The position numbers were made by a program, and so were the translations under genes. The notes beneath the pieces are model-generated. The model saw nothing but the letters and a program-made list of their open reading frames with translations, had not been told where the DNA came from and made no database searches. Below, in pieces: positions 50,232 to 61,379 of a DNA stretch of 64,000 bases. Positions within the stretch are counted from its first letter, which is position 1. The number at the start of each line of letters is the position of its first letter. The DNA comes from Isoetes taiwanensis (taxonomy: Eukaryota > Streptophyta > Lycopodiopsida > Isoetales > Isoetaceae), in NCBI GenBank assembly GCA_021234155.1, contig JAJEKV010000047.1, positions 9,340,033 through 9,404,032 of the forward strand, in the 5' to 3' direction.

Positions 50232-52533
50232 TTAAGAGCCATAGCCTTTAACAGAAGTTGATTCTTGAAAGCCATACCGTTTGGCAGGAGTTGCTTGAAG
50301 AATGCCGACTGGCGGAGAAAGAGGAGCTTTTTTAGGTTTTGATCCTCTTCTACACCTAAAATTTAATCCATGATTTCATTCAGACTGTGAAGGCTTGAAA
50401 AGGCACAATTTGCCTTTAATGAGCATCTCAATGCCTAGCTTAAAAATTAATAAACTAATTACGGGATGCTGAAACAAAACATGAAAGTATTTCAAGGATT
50501 GCATATAAGTGTAATTTTGAACAGAAGTTAGATCATCCAGCGATTGGCATCAATATTGTTTTCATTAAGACTTGGAGTGACTTACGCCCATCAAAAATAA
50601 ATTACTTACCCTAGAAGATTGAGCTCTAACGTGGCTTTATACTGTGATGGTATTTCCATCAAAGCTGCTAGTGCAAATGCTGCTTCCTTATTGGTCGATG
50701 GTAAATTCCTTGACATCATCTCAGAGAAATTTACAAACTACAAGAAGCAAAATTACTCGGCACATCACCATATAGCTTTAACAACACAAGGGTGTTACAA
50801 GATAGATTATATAATGAAATGATACCTGAAAATTATCAAAAGCACGAGCCGGTATGTTATCATCAAATTCTTTCATCATGTCCCATGGACCATCACCAAC
50901 TCCAACAAGAACAATTGACAATGCATAGTTGCTGCAAAAATGAGATTTATGCATCATTTGTTGCTCACATGGTTCAACTCGAATCCCTTTTAGCAAATTA
51001 CCTGGCAGCAACAATGGCATCCATGGTTTGTTGCTCTTGTGGACTCAAGCCAGGCTCTACAGTGTCAACACTTCTAGTCACCTATGTTACCTATCGTGCT
51101 GTTTTTAAAGCATGGGAGCAAAAGAGAAGGGCTTAAAATGACATTTGCTCACTTCTCAAGGTTTTAAGGCAAGAAATGCACATTTCCGGAAGCTTCATTA
51201 CACTAAAAAAGGCAAAAATTGGAGCATGAGGTGCAAAATAGAATCCTTATCTCTTTGCAGCTTCTTTTATCAGTACTATGTTTATATATGGTCCTTGAGA
51301 TTTCCTTTACTAATCAAACAGCATAGCATGATAATATTACCTGACCATCAGCAATTATTAGAAGTACATGATATTGTCCACCACTTTCTTCGACAATATC
51401 TATAGCTGTTTCAATAATTGGGCCGAATGATGTTGGTCCTACATTGTAGAACTTTAGCACACAAAGAAATAATTTGTACAATTAACCCACATGGGTCAAG
51501 AAATTTAGCATGTGTGCCAATTGTAACTAACCTGAGAACCTTAGATGAGGCACAATAGCACGATATCTATGCAAAGCATCCTCAAAACCATTACAAGGAC
51601 GGTTCTCAGGATAGAAACTGAAGACATCTTGATCATGTGTAGAAGCTAGAACATAGAACAACAAGGTTAAGTTCAAAGAATAATAACATTGAGATTAAAT
51701 CCATAGCAACGAACCGTCTCCAAAACCAAAACAAGGAATGAGGTTGTCTTCATCAAATGGAGACAATGTCTGTCCAATAATAGAGAGAGCTTGCTCATAT
51801 GGATTCGATACTGCTCCAATAGCATGTAAGCTCCGCCCACCAAGTGAATGTTTCCCTACATATATAATATTGAACTTATATAACTATATGATATGAATTG
51901 ATTTTTTTATTTTGTTTTGCCCAAAGAACATACCCTAGGGATGGAGGTTGAGAATTTGGCATATGCATATGTAGCTTGTATGTGATTTGAACATTGGAGA
52001 TTGGCCTACATTTAAGACACAACTGCTAGGTTTTTTTTTCTATTCTGGGCTTGAAGTGATAGTTAACTGGGCTTCTTAGAGTGAAATGATGGTTACCTGG
52101 GTGTGTTGACACACTAATATGGTTTCTATTTTCGTACAAAATGTCTCAATTCATGGTGCAATTGCACCCTTCTTTTTTTAATTCTTTGATACAAATTAAT
52201 AATTTAAATCAAGAGACATACCTGTCCACTCGTTACTTTTTGTAAAGTCAATTCCCACAATGAGGCTGGATGATTCAAGCCCTGCCGTGTTTAAAGCTCG
52301 CTGGACCTAAATGCAATTCGATACCATAACAAGTTTGTCACTAGAAAGGTAAAAAATAACCTGAAACTGGTAAATACCTCTTCTATACTTGTATAGTTAT
52401 CCCCAATATAAGAATATTTGGTATCCGGTGGTCTAGATAAGTGTTGAGGAGGATATGGCTGCTGCTGATAATTGGGAGGATAAGCCTGCGACTGATACCG
52501 AGAATGCTTCTTTTTTGAAAACAAATTCCCCAT
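50232..52533 (-). CDS. RGLG: RGLG-like copine/vWA-domain protein, RING not found
   Basis: RGLG proteins are membrane-attached E3 ubiquitin ligases acting in hormone and stress signalling. Nine exons in consistent phase were read: 52378-52533, 52222-52306, 51715-51855, 51532-51645, 51341-51438, 51002-51081, 50826-50931, 50610-50737 and 50232-50349 (1026 bases, 341 residues). MGNLFSKK at the start is an N-myristoylation signal, followed by a Tyr/Pro/Gln-rich linker. The copine/vWA domain holds [13 protein letters not shown] (metal site), [62 protein letters not shown] and [20 protein letters not shown]. The last exon gives [15 protein letters not shown] and stops after KGYGS. Family members are usually 400-490 residues and end in a C3HC4 RING; none was found on this strand down to 44 kb. 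Either a distant exon was missed, with the last exon spliced before its stop, or the RING has been lost. A 9-kb MULE lies 770 bp upstream. Confidence 0.9.
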
Positions 52534-53293
52534 AGGTATTCGATTCTGCTATTTTCTTGTGGATCCACTAAAACTGGCCAACCAACGACCTCGTCAACAA
52601 AGCGCCAACAAGTCTAACAATTTCTAAACAGCAAATCCCATGACTTGATATATAGGAAGTATTATAGGAATGAGAGAAGAAGCTTCCACAAGGTAGGTAG
52701 GATTATCGAGTTTGATCTGCAACTTCCTGTGAGCTTCCTCTCTGACCAGATCAGATTCCCAGATCAAATTCCAGATAAAATTCCCAGATCAAATTCCTCT
52801 GAGCTTCCTCTCTGACCACGTGAATTTCAGAAAACAGTCTGCCGGATCTCACCAGGTGAATTTTAGAAAACCGTCTGCCGGATCTCACCAGGAAAACAGT
52901 CTCGCTCCAATCCCAGTAGGGCCTATAAACTATGGGAGCGGAGATATCATCAACTTCAAAAATGCAACTAATCAAGGCTATGGTCGCTGTTGCACAGAGG
53001 CTGTGGAAAAAAACCCAAAGCCCAGGACTCGCTTTAGATACCTGCGCCTGGAACGTGTCCTATTTATACACGTGACAATATTGGCTCTTTTGTCTATATT
53101 TGGCTAAGGAGCTAAAAAGGGGCTTTGCCTACTTTTCTAAACATATATAAGGCAGTTGTATTTTTTTTTTTTAACCTAATATTTTTTCGCCAGGAAAAAA
53201 CGTAAGAGAGACACGTGTAAGTTTTCATTTAAAAAAAAAAAAAAAGACTTTAAAAAAGAAAAGCAAAGCCATTAATAGCCGCCCTGCTAGGTG
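52534..53293 (-). promoter_or_regulatory. RGLG 5' region with G-box and direct repeats
   Basis: Upstream of the RGLG ATG, GAGCTTCCTCTCTGACCA occurs near 52733 and 52800, and a segment ending CTGCCGGATCTCACCAG occurs at about 52820-52855 and again at 52856-52891. CACGTG, a G-box core for bZIP/bHLH factors, is at 52817-52822. The last 130 bases before the MULE contain long T and A runs. Promoter function is inferred from position. Confidence 0.45.
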
Positions 53294-53302
53294 GCTTCGT
53301 GT
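53294..53302. repeat. 9-bp target site duplication, left copy
   Basis: GCTTCGTGT directly precedes the left TIR and is repeated exactly at 62237-62245 after the right TIR. Nine base pairs is the size produced by Mutator-like transposases. Confidence 0.9.
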
Positions 53303-54160
53303 GGCTCAGGATAGTCTTACCACGGTTTGGGGATCAGGAGGAGGAAAAATACCGGCCTCGGTATCACCACCATTTCGACGAATCCGTTCGGGGACCCCGT
53401 TTCAATCTTGCGACACACGTGAGGTGACTGCCGAATCGGGGCGTCCCGCCGCGGCGACTTATCAGGGCGTCCGTGGTGTTCCCCGCCTCCGGGATCACCA
53501 TCTTGTGATCGACCTCGGATCCCAAGCCGTGGGCGATACGGTGCGAAATCGACCATGGAGATCCGACCTCGGGGATCGAATCCGCGTGATGGCCGATCGC
53601 GGTACCGAAATCGGTAGTGGAAATCCCGGCCTCGGGATCATCGATGCACGAGGTCGTGATTCCCTCCCTCGGGATCACCGCGCGCGGGCCGATATCGGTG
53701 GTCCGATATCAGCCGTGTTATCCCCGCTTTCAGGGATCACCGATGGGGGGGCGATATCGGCGGTCAGATATCGGTAGCGTTATCCCCTCCCTCCGGGATC
53801 ACCGTGGTGGGCCGTGGGACCATCTTTGCCCGTAGGGTTCGATATCTGGTGTGATTCCCTCCTCCGGGATCACCACACGCATGTATCGATATCGGGCGAT
53901 GCGATATCGGCCCGTTATCCCGCCTCGGGATCCCACCGTGGGGGCGATATCGCCGCGTTATCCCGCCTCCGGGATCACCACCGTGGGCCGTGGGACCATC
54001 TTTGTCGCCGGGTTGGGATCACCACGTACTTTATGCATGAAAATCGACGGTGGGGCAGCGGGCGTGGACGGATCGTGCGGCCGGTTTTGAACATGTCAGC
54101 CCATGCACGGACCAACCATTAAGATCTGGACACCTCGGATGTCGGAAACCACCCTCCGGG
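53303..54160. repeat. Left terminal inverted repeat of the MULE
   Basis: It matches, in reverse complement, 61380-62236, with many substitutions and indels. It is itself built from repeating blocks: CTCCGGGATCACC, GATATCGG palindromes, GTTATCCC and GTGGGACCATCTTTG recur every 60-100 bases. The inner limit is approximate. Confidence 0.85.
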
Positions 54161-54335
54161 ATCCCACATTTGTCTTCGAATTTCTCTTCGCTGTTTGCAT
54201 ATGCAATTGCAGACGGATGTTCAAGCGGCCTTGGCGACTATGGACGATTGGGGTCGGAGGAGAAGATAGCACGGTATCTATCTGCTTAAGATTATTTTAG
54301 GAGTTAAGCGTATATCGAGCTCCTTTCGCCATTCA

Positions 54336-57105
54336 GTGCGTGCGTGCGAAATACATGTGGAGTCACCCCCTAATGGCATTTTCGACCACGGCCAACCTAC
54401 TTTGGTTTCGAGGAAGAGCACCAGGTTCATACATGCGGGGAGGTGGAGAAATGCTTGTGTGGACTGCTACTTCCCAACAATAGGGTTGAAGACTTCATTC
54501 TTGGAGAGCAAAGAAATTGTGTGGCAGATGCGGCTTCTACTTAAGGAGTTCCAATCAGAGAGGGTGCTAAAGAGGCCAACCGGGGATTCTTATTTAACTA
54601 TGAAAAGGTATGTATTTCTAAAACCCTATCCTCTAGTTTCTTGTTGTTTTGTTTACGTAGTAGAAAACATTGTATAAGTATATTTATTTCTTAGATGTAC
54701 ATGCACTACTTTCATGCACTAATTTTGAACACTCAAACTAGGTATTGGTGCACATATGGTCCCCAGGACAAGACTTTGAACACTCACACGGTTGCTAATG
54801 GACCACGTCAACGGCACACGCAGAAAAAAAATTGAGAGAGGGGTGAGAGTGTGCGTAGGGGCTGCCAATGCCATTTTACCATTAGGCAACTCTACCTTCT
54901 CCCGAATGCTCATAAAGTTACTTATTATGGGTTTGAGCATAGAAATCTCCAAGGTGAGCCTTGCCATGGTAAATTTTGGCGTGAGAAAGGGATCGATTCA
55001 AGCTAGCACCGTGGATCTCTCGGGGAATTGAGGGAATGGGTTAGAGAAAAGCTCGTGTATTGGCACACCCACGAAGTGTTATGAACATGCACGAGGAGAG
55101 GTGGAGATTTAAACTAGATGTTCATGGCAAGGATAGTATGTGTAGGGATGACATTTGAAGATCAGGGATGTTTACAACATTGAGAAGAGTGTTGTTAGAA
55201 ACACTTGGAAGCTACATGAAGACCTTCCCACTAGCATCAACATGTGGGTGCAACAACATCTAGAGTCAGGTGTTCTTGTATGAACATGGTGACACGTTCA
55301 ATTAGGTGATGACTCCAATCCAAAGAGAGGCAATCTTTGAAGTTTGGAAAGAATAGGGCCATTTGCATGGATGCAACCTTCAAAACTAATGACAAGAGGT
55401 ACACTACTTTGTGTTCATTTCCATTCTAGATCTTTTCCATAGTCCATTTTAAAATGGCTATAGCATTTCAAATCTAGATCCAATGTGAGCTATTGGTTTC
55501 TATTATCCGGTACTATCTTTTTACACTCATTGCCTTCGATGACCATTGCAATGGCTTGCCATTGGCATATGTCATAACCAATTCTCAAAAACTAGGGCTA
55601 TAACTAAGTGGTTGAAAGCTTTGAAGGATTCATTATGCCCGGATGATCAGATTGGCACCCATCTTGCATCATTCTTGGCGATCGCGTTTTTGAGATCAAA
55701 GGCGGTAAAAAATGTAAGTATACTTTCTTGTATACTTTCTTGCCATACTTTCTTGCATACTTTCTAACACTAACACAATGGACTGACATTGTGCACTTGT
55801 AGGTCTTCCCAAACGTGCATGTGCAAATATGCATTTGGCATGTGAGGAGAGCCTGGATTAAGTGGCTAAGCAAAAATATAAGGAGTAAGGTGCATAGAAA
55901 TGAAATGTTCAAGGAGCTAGGGAATATAATGTACAAGACAGAGGGTCCTGTAGGGGACAACGAGTATGGTCATGAGTACAGGGAAGCTGTTAGGAAAGAA
56001 GCTATCAAGAGATTGGAAGAGTTGGTGAGGAAGTATCCTCAATACCCTAAATTGTCGGCCTACATGAGTAAGGAGTGGACTAAGAACATCTGTGAATGGG
56101 TATTGGCTACAAGAATGTACATGCACTCAAATCAAGAGACCAATGCTGCCATAGAGGCATGGCATGCTGCCCTTAAGTTGCGCCTAGGCATATGTAAGCG
56201 TGCACTTCGGAGGGGGAGAATTGACTGGTTGCTCTACATTCTCACTAACAATGTGGAGACACACATGGCTTACATGAGGTAACATTTACATACCACTACC
56301 TAGTCTAATTTACCTTGCATATTTACCATATTTACCTTGCAAATGATTGATATATAGCTATGTTCTAGGTCTATGAAGGAACATGGATTTGTAGTAAACA
56401 CTTCACAGGAACAAATAGTAGAGTGCGCAATTCAGACGAACAAGTCACATTTACCAACTTCGAGGAGGGTGAGGCTGAAGTGCAAACCGAGCGCACTCTT
56501 GGAGGGTGAGGCCCGTATTTTTTGTTCTTTGCACACAAGAATTGGGCATGTTGTGATTGCCCTTGGGGATGTAAGCATCAGGTGAAAGTTATGCAAATGC
56601 TTGGCAATTCAGGGGATCAAGATCTCTTACAGTCTTGGGTTCCCAATATGGGACAATAGGTGGGGGCATGGACCACACGAAGCCATCTGGCTGTGCAAGA
56701 GAGTTGTGGAGACCAGGGGATCCGAGGTGCTTGAGGTAGTGCGCCTGGGGAAGAGTCTCCCTTGCAAACAAGCAGTCAAGTGGACTTGAAGAAGACTCGG
56801 GCATCCTTGGAGGAGGTAATTGCTAGAGTGATGTCTAGGGCTCAAAAGATCCTAACATTTTAGTTGCAACCGATTCTCTCATGAGGCGGCTCGACTTTAG
56901 ACTTGAGAAGATGGATCACATAGCTGGCACAAGCACTAATCTATCAAGTCTCTACGAGCTTACCTTGGAGGTCAATTGTGGTACTAGCTTGTCACGGTGA
57001 AGCGGTGATAGAACTTGGAAAACAAAGGGTGAAGAAAGCAAGGAAGAGTTGGAAGGAAGTTGAGATGGAGGCTTCACGCAAAGGCACCATGATTCCCAAA
57101 TTTTA
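54336..57105 (+). pseudogene. MULE transposase remnant with DDE residues and SWIM-like finger
   Basis: MULE transposases cut at TIRs with a DDE catalytic core. The remnant reads MDATFKTNDKRYTTL (first Asp at 55370-55372), AFDDHCNGLPLAYVITNSQ (from 55532), a candidate second Asp at 55680-55682 and, after a GT-AG intron at 55714-55802, VFPNVHVQICIWHVRRAW. The C..H signature CIWHV is typical of the family. NQETNAAIEAWHAALK provides the Glu (56154-56156). A second GT-AG intron (56279-56368) leads to GFVVNTSQEQIVECAIQ. A short-spaced SWIM-like finger (CDCPWGCKH, 56552-56578) follows in another frame. Stops and frame changes before 55800 and after 56460 prevent a full protein, although introns remain recognisable. 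Confidence 0.87.
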
Positions 57106-57118
57106 GGACTTGAAACAT

Positions 57119-57258
57119 GACTGTAATGGTAAAGTGTAATGGTAGTGTAATGTTATGGTAGAGTGTAATGTAATGGAAAACTGTAATGGTAATGTAATGG
57201 TAAAGTGTAAAGTTATGTAATGGTAAATGTAATGGTAAAGTTATGTAAATGGTAAATG
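57119..57258 (+). repeat. TAATGGTAAAGTG-type simple repeat
   Basis: About 140 bases of imperfect TGTAATGGTAAAG repeats link the transposase to the hairpin array. Confidence 0.8.
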
Positions 57259-57260
57259 GG

Positions 57261-58440
57261 CTGGTGATCCCGGAGGATGGGATCACGTGTGGTGATCCCC
57301 ACCTCCGGGATCACCAGCAGGCGGACGGGATTTATTTTTTAATTTTTATTCGCCCCCTAAGGTACCATGGTTCTAAGGTTATCAATTTAATCCCGTCCGC
57401 CTGCTGGTGATCCCGGAGGATGGGATCACGTGTGGTGATCCCCACCTCCGGGATCACCAGCAGGCGGACGGGATTTATTTTTTAATTCTTTTTCGCCCCC
57501 TAAGGTTCAAAGGTCCCATGGTTTTAAATTTTTTCCCGTCCGCGAGCTGGTGATCCCGGAGGACGGGATCACGTGCTGGTGATCCCTACCTCCGGGATCA
57601 CCATCTGGCGGACGGGTTTTTTTTTAACTTTTTTTTATTCCAAGGTTCTAAGGTCCCATGGTTTTAAATTTTTTCCCGCCCGCGAGATGGTGATCCCGGA
57701 GGACGGGATCACGTGCTGGTGATCCCTACCTCCGGGATCACCATCGTGAGGTTTTTTTTTTAACTTTTTTATTCCAAGGTTCTAAGGTCCCATGGTTTTA
57801 AATTTTTTCCTTGGCGAGATGGTGATCGGGGAGGGCCGGGATCACGTCTTTGGTGATCCCTACCTCCGGGATCACCATCTGGCGCCGAAGGTTTTTTTAA
57901 CTTTTTTTTATTCCAAGGTTCTAAGGTCCCATGGTTTTAAATTTTTTCCCGTCCGCGAGATGGTGATCCCGGAGGACGGGATCACGTGTTGGTGATCCCC
58001 ACCTCCGGGATCACCATCGAGCGTATGAGGTTTTTAACTTTTTTTTTTTATTCCAAGGTTCTAAGGTCCCATGGTTTTAAATTTTTCCGTCCCTCGAAGC
58101 TGGTGATCCGGGAGGGCCGGGATCAATGCTTTAGTGATCCCCACCTCCAGGATCACCATCTGGCGGACGGGTTTTTTTTTAACTTTTTTTTATCCAAGGT
58201 TCTAAGGTCCCATAGTTTTAAATTTTTTCCCGTCCGCGAGATGGTGATCCCGGAGGACGGGATCACATGTTGGTGATCCCCACCTCCGGGATCACCTTCA
58301 GGCGCCAGAGGTTTTTTTTTAACTTTTTTTTATTCCAAGGTTCTAAGGTCCCATGGTCCCATATTTTTTCCCGTCCGCGAGCTGGTGATCCCGGAGGACG
58401 GGATCACGTGATGATGATCCCCACCTCCGGGATCACCATT
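57261..58440. repeat. Tandem array of nine ~140-bp hairpin units
   Basis: Unit starts (A/CTGGTGATC) are at 57261, 57404, 57547, 57687, 57819, 57960, 58100, 58241 and 58382, spaced 132-143 bases. Each unit contains GGTGATCCCGGAGG, then GGGATCAC and GTGATCCC, then CCTCCGGGATCACC; outside these, CCCGTCCGC and GCGGACGGG extend the pairing to about 28 bases per arm. Between hairpins are T-rich spacers with AAGGTTCTAAGGTCCCATGG. The core motif is the one repeated in both TIRs. Function is unknown. Confidence 0.93.
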
Positions 58441-58499
58441 ATAATGGTTTGTCTTTTAATGGTCCCAAGGTCTTTTTTTAATGGTTGTTTTATTGTTTG

Positions 58500-58640
58500 G
58501 CTCCCTGGGGATCCCGGAGGTGTTCAAATTTCGGGATCCCAGAGCTATTCAAGTTTCGGGATCCCAGAGGTGTTCAAATTCAGATCCCAGAGGTGTTCAA
58601 ATTCAGATCCCAGATGTGTTCAAATTCAGTCAAGGTTGAA
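58500..58640 (+). repeat. Short tandem repeat with GATCCCAGAGGTGTTCAAAT
   Basis: Five units of about 24-29 bases, each GATCCC(G/A)GAG followed by GTGTTCAAATT, run directly after the hairpin array. The GATCCCGGAGG start links them to the larger units. Confidence 0.85.
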
Positions 58641-58874
58641 CCCAGAATAGAGAAAAGGAAAGCAAGTTCCCAATTCAATTAACCATCGAAAAACTGCCAT
58701 ATTTAGAAACATAGCAGTGTATTTACATGTTTTACAAGGAACAACATTTTTTCCTGTTTTGGGGAGACGGATGGATCATGGACCATTCAGCATCAAGCTA
58801 GGGTCGCGGGCCGTGCGAATTGGTTGCTACCCTCGGGCAAGTAGAAGGTTGATTTTCTGCATTTACCACGGTCC
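58641..58874. other. Spacer and 3' flank of the Ulp1-like gene
   Basis: No coding signal. It separates the convergent transposase and protease genes and should contain the 3' UTR of the latter. Confidence 0.4.
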
Positions 58875-60651
58875 TTAACCTGCGGCATCACCAAGAAGCC
58901 CTGTTCTCAAATTGTCCATGTCTTCTTTGGCAAACCGGTCCGGTTGATCACCATCTGAAGAAAGTAGATTATAAATGAACATTACATAAATTTGCTAACC
59001 CAAAAAGACATAAGATAAGACAATGATAACTCACATTTGTCTCCTTGTTGTAGACTTCCACGATGAATTTACGCATACAACCAATGACATAGATGCCACA
59101 ATCACGGTTGTTGTCTTTCTTTGTGGAGCTTCCATCAACATAAGCGGTGCATTATGCAATGCTGATGCCTCGTGCCTCCACCTCTTAAATACATCACTTA
59201 AAACCTGCAAGTCAAGGCATTAGAAGATAGGCATGAATGTATAGTTAGCAAATGTTACACTCACAAAGTGATAAACCCGCGTATTGGAGCATGGAGGGAT
59301 CGAAGGAATCGAAATGCAATATGCATGGGCAAGGCTTATTGAGTTTTCGGCATGCCAAAGGATCAGCCACCAAAATGAACAGGCTCCAATGGCCCTTTGC
59401 AAAGGACAAGCTGCAATCAATTCAAACCCGGAACTAGAAATGCAACAAAAATTCCACTTTCCAAACCCAATTTACCTTGCATTAATTCCAGGTATGTAAT
59501 AGAACTGCAAGATATTGGATTTTCCACACGGCCTTACCAAAGGGGATCCGGAATTAGCTTGACAAACCGCCGTAGGCACCACACGTGCCTGGTTTGGTAC
59601 CATTTAGGAACAGGCCAAAAGCAAAGCAGGGTGGAGGAGAACATGGTGACATCGTTTATGGGCGGAATTGAGTGTGCAAGCACCACAAAAGCGAACTTAG
59701 ATTACAATGAAAAATAGATCCTATATGAGGTACACACTTACAATAAATACGCCCTAAACGATTCGGCATCGATCTCGAGAATCCTCTAACCGGGGCACCC
59801 GCAATGATGGAGAATTTGACGACCGACTCGAGATATGGAATTCTACGCCGGTTGATTTGCTGCCCACCTTCAAGAGAGGACTCTCGACCACAATTGGATA
59901 ATTTAAAGACAAATTGAACTGCCAAAGCTCCCTTCTGATCCCTCTGTCATAGGATAATACATTCTCAAAGAATAAGGGTTCGAGCGTATACAAATAAAAC
60001 AATTTGATCTTGCTGAGGAGGGGAGCCAATTCATCTTCAGATGCATGCTCTTCTTCGTTTTCTTGCTCCTTGTCCTCTTCTTCATGAATAATATGGTTGG
60101 GGCCATCCAGGCAAAAATCCCTCTTACGGCCACTTGCGCATCGGCTTCCTAGGGGCACGCTGCCGGGCTGGGGTAATAGAACTCGGGTTTTTGGGAGGAG
60201 GGGAAGTAAATTCAAGGGTCCTTGCAGCCTCTAACTCTTTGCTCACATCGTCATCATCAATTTGGCGCTGCTTAGAGCTCAGTTCACCAAACAATTCCTT
60301 GTCTGGTAAATTGCCATACCGCCCCCTGATCCTTTCTTTTATCTCCCGGATACGCTCTTCCTGCATTTCAAGTTCTTGGGCCTCCTTTTTTCGTACCTGC
60401 AGATTAATGAACTCTGTCCGGCCCGTTTCATCGAGAAGGCCGAGCTCGATTTGGTCATCTGCCATACGTTCAGCTGCTGCCCTTGCCCTTTGGAGTTTCC
60501 TGGTGAGATTGTGGCTGAATTTGAAATCTGGATCAAGAGACCTCTGCGTCCTGATCTTCCTATAGTCTCTTACCCTGACCTCAGCTTTATTTTTGGGAAT
60601 TCGGTCCCTTGGTGCATCTGGAACCCTGAAATTTTCATATATTGCATGCAA
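58875..60651 (-). pseudogene. Ulp1/C48 (SUMO protease-like) gene inside the MULE
   Basis: C48 cysteine proteases process SUMO or related modifiers with a His-Asp-Cys triad. On the minus strand, AKGHWSLFILVADP supplies His (59389-59391), CILHFDSFDPSML supplies Asp (59308-59310) and KDNNRDCGIYVIGC supplies Cys (59098-59100); EAPQ just before it holds the oxyanion-type Gln. All three catalytic codons lie in one reading frame, but the HEASALHNAPLMLMEAPQ segment is in another, so a small indel sits about 20 bases before the Cys, or splicing is unusual. A GT donor follows KETN and a last exon ends GLLGDAAG plus TAA. The amino-terminal part (from 60651) is a charged coiled-coil-like region (ELEMQEERIREIKERIRG) and then an acidic stretch, joined across a frame change near 60125. 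Orientation is convergent with the transposase. Confidence 0.82.
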
Positions 60652-60739
60652 TTTAAACTGTGATTCTCCAATTCAACCTTCTGCTAAATGTTTTGGGGCG
60701 ATTAAGCCCCTTGGCAAAAACCATCTTCTCGAATCTCGA

Positions 60740-61009
60740 TCATACACGTAATCTTTCAATTCCTAAATTTGGATTTACATTGAAGCATTCTACATTATTT
60801 TTGAAGGCCTCCTCTTGATCCCTCGGCGCCCTTTGTGGCACCAAGTTCTCCATTTTCTTGATCCCCTGCCTCCTCCTCCCATCGACCGGCCCACCCAACC
60901 CTCTAGAACGGGGAAACCTTCTTTGGCTTAAAACCCTTTGGCTCGGCCTCGCCCTTAATTTCTTTTCATTCGGGGATTGAACCTGCGGTCGAGATCCAAC
61001 TTCTTTCAA
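60740..61009 (-). CDS. Basic ORF, possible first exon of the Ulp1-like gene
   Basis: An 89-codon minus-strand frame is rich in Arg, Lys and Pro (for example EKKLRARPSQRVLSQRRFPR). It lies upstream of, and on the same strand as, the Ulp1-like gene and could be a nuclear-targeting 5' exon. No domain is recognised and no splice junction was confirmed. Confidence 0.3.
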   Translation of the reverse strand: MKEVGSRPQVQSPNEKKLRARPSQRVLSQRRFPRSRGLGGPVDGRRRQGIKKMENLVPQRAPRDQEEAFKNNVECFNVNPNLGIERLRV

Positions 61010-61379
61010 GCAATCGGCATCTTTCAGGGCCGAGTTTTCTTCTAATGCACCATTCAGTTTCGTTAATAGGCGTGTTTAAGCTGATTTCCAGGTTAATCGA
61101 CTCCTCCATCTGTAAAAAAAACTTGAAGGCTTAAAATAAGCTTTGAATACAAAAAAAACAGAGTTCTTGATGGCGCTGGCTCTGTTTATTACCTTAAACT
61201 AATCGGCCGTAGGAGTCAAGCGCCGTGACGACGACTTTGCGAGATTCGACAAAATGGCCCTTTTTCCGTTCGTGAGCGGTCGGAAAGGGCAAAAGGATCT
61301 TTGGCGACAAATGCCGGACTTAGCCATCGCCAGAATGAATTACCTTCCTCCGGAATCCCCACCGTCCACGTGGCGTCTC

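Noticed and set aside
53301-54122. Long overlapping frames within the left TIR
   Set aside because: The GC-rich repeated blocks open frames in all registers and both strands; translations are low-complexity echoes of the repeats.
57261-58440. Regular repeats with palindromes resembling a CRISPR array
   Set aside because: Units are 140 bp with conserved spacers, lie inside a plant transposon and lack cas genes; it is a tandem hairpin satellite.
57792-58650. Frames across the hairpin array
   Set aside because: They follow the 140-bp periodicity and encode only repeated words.
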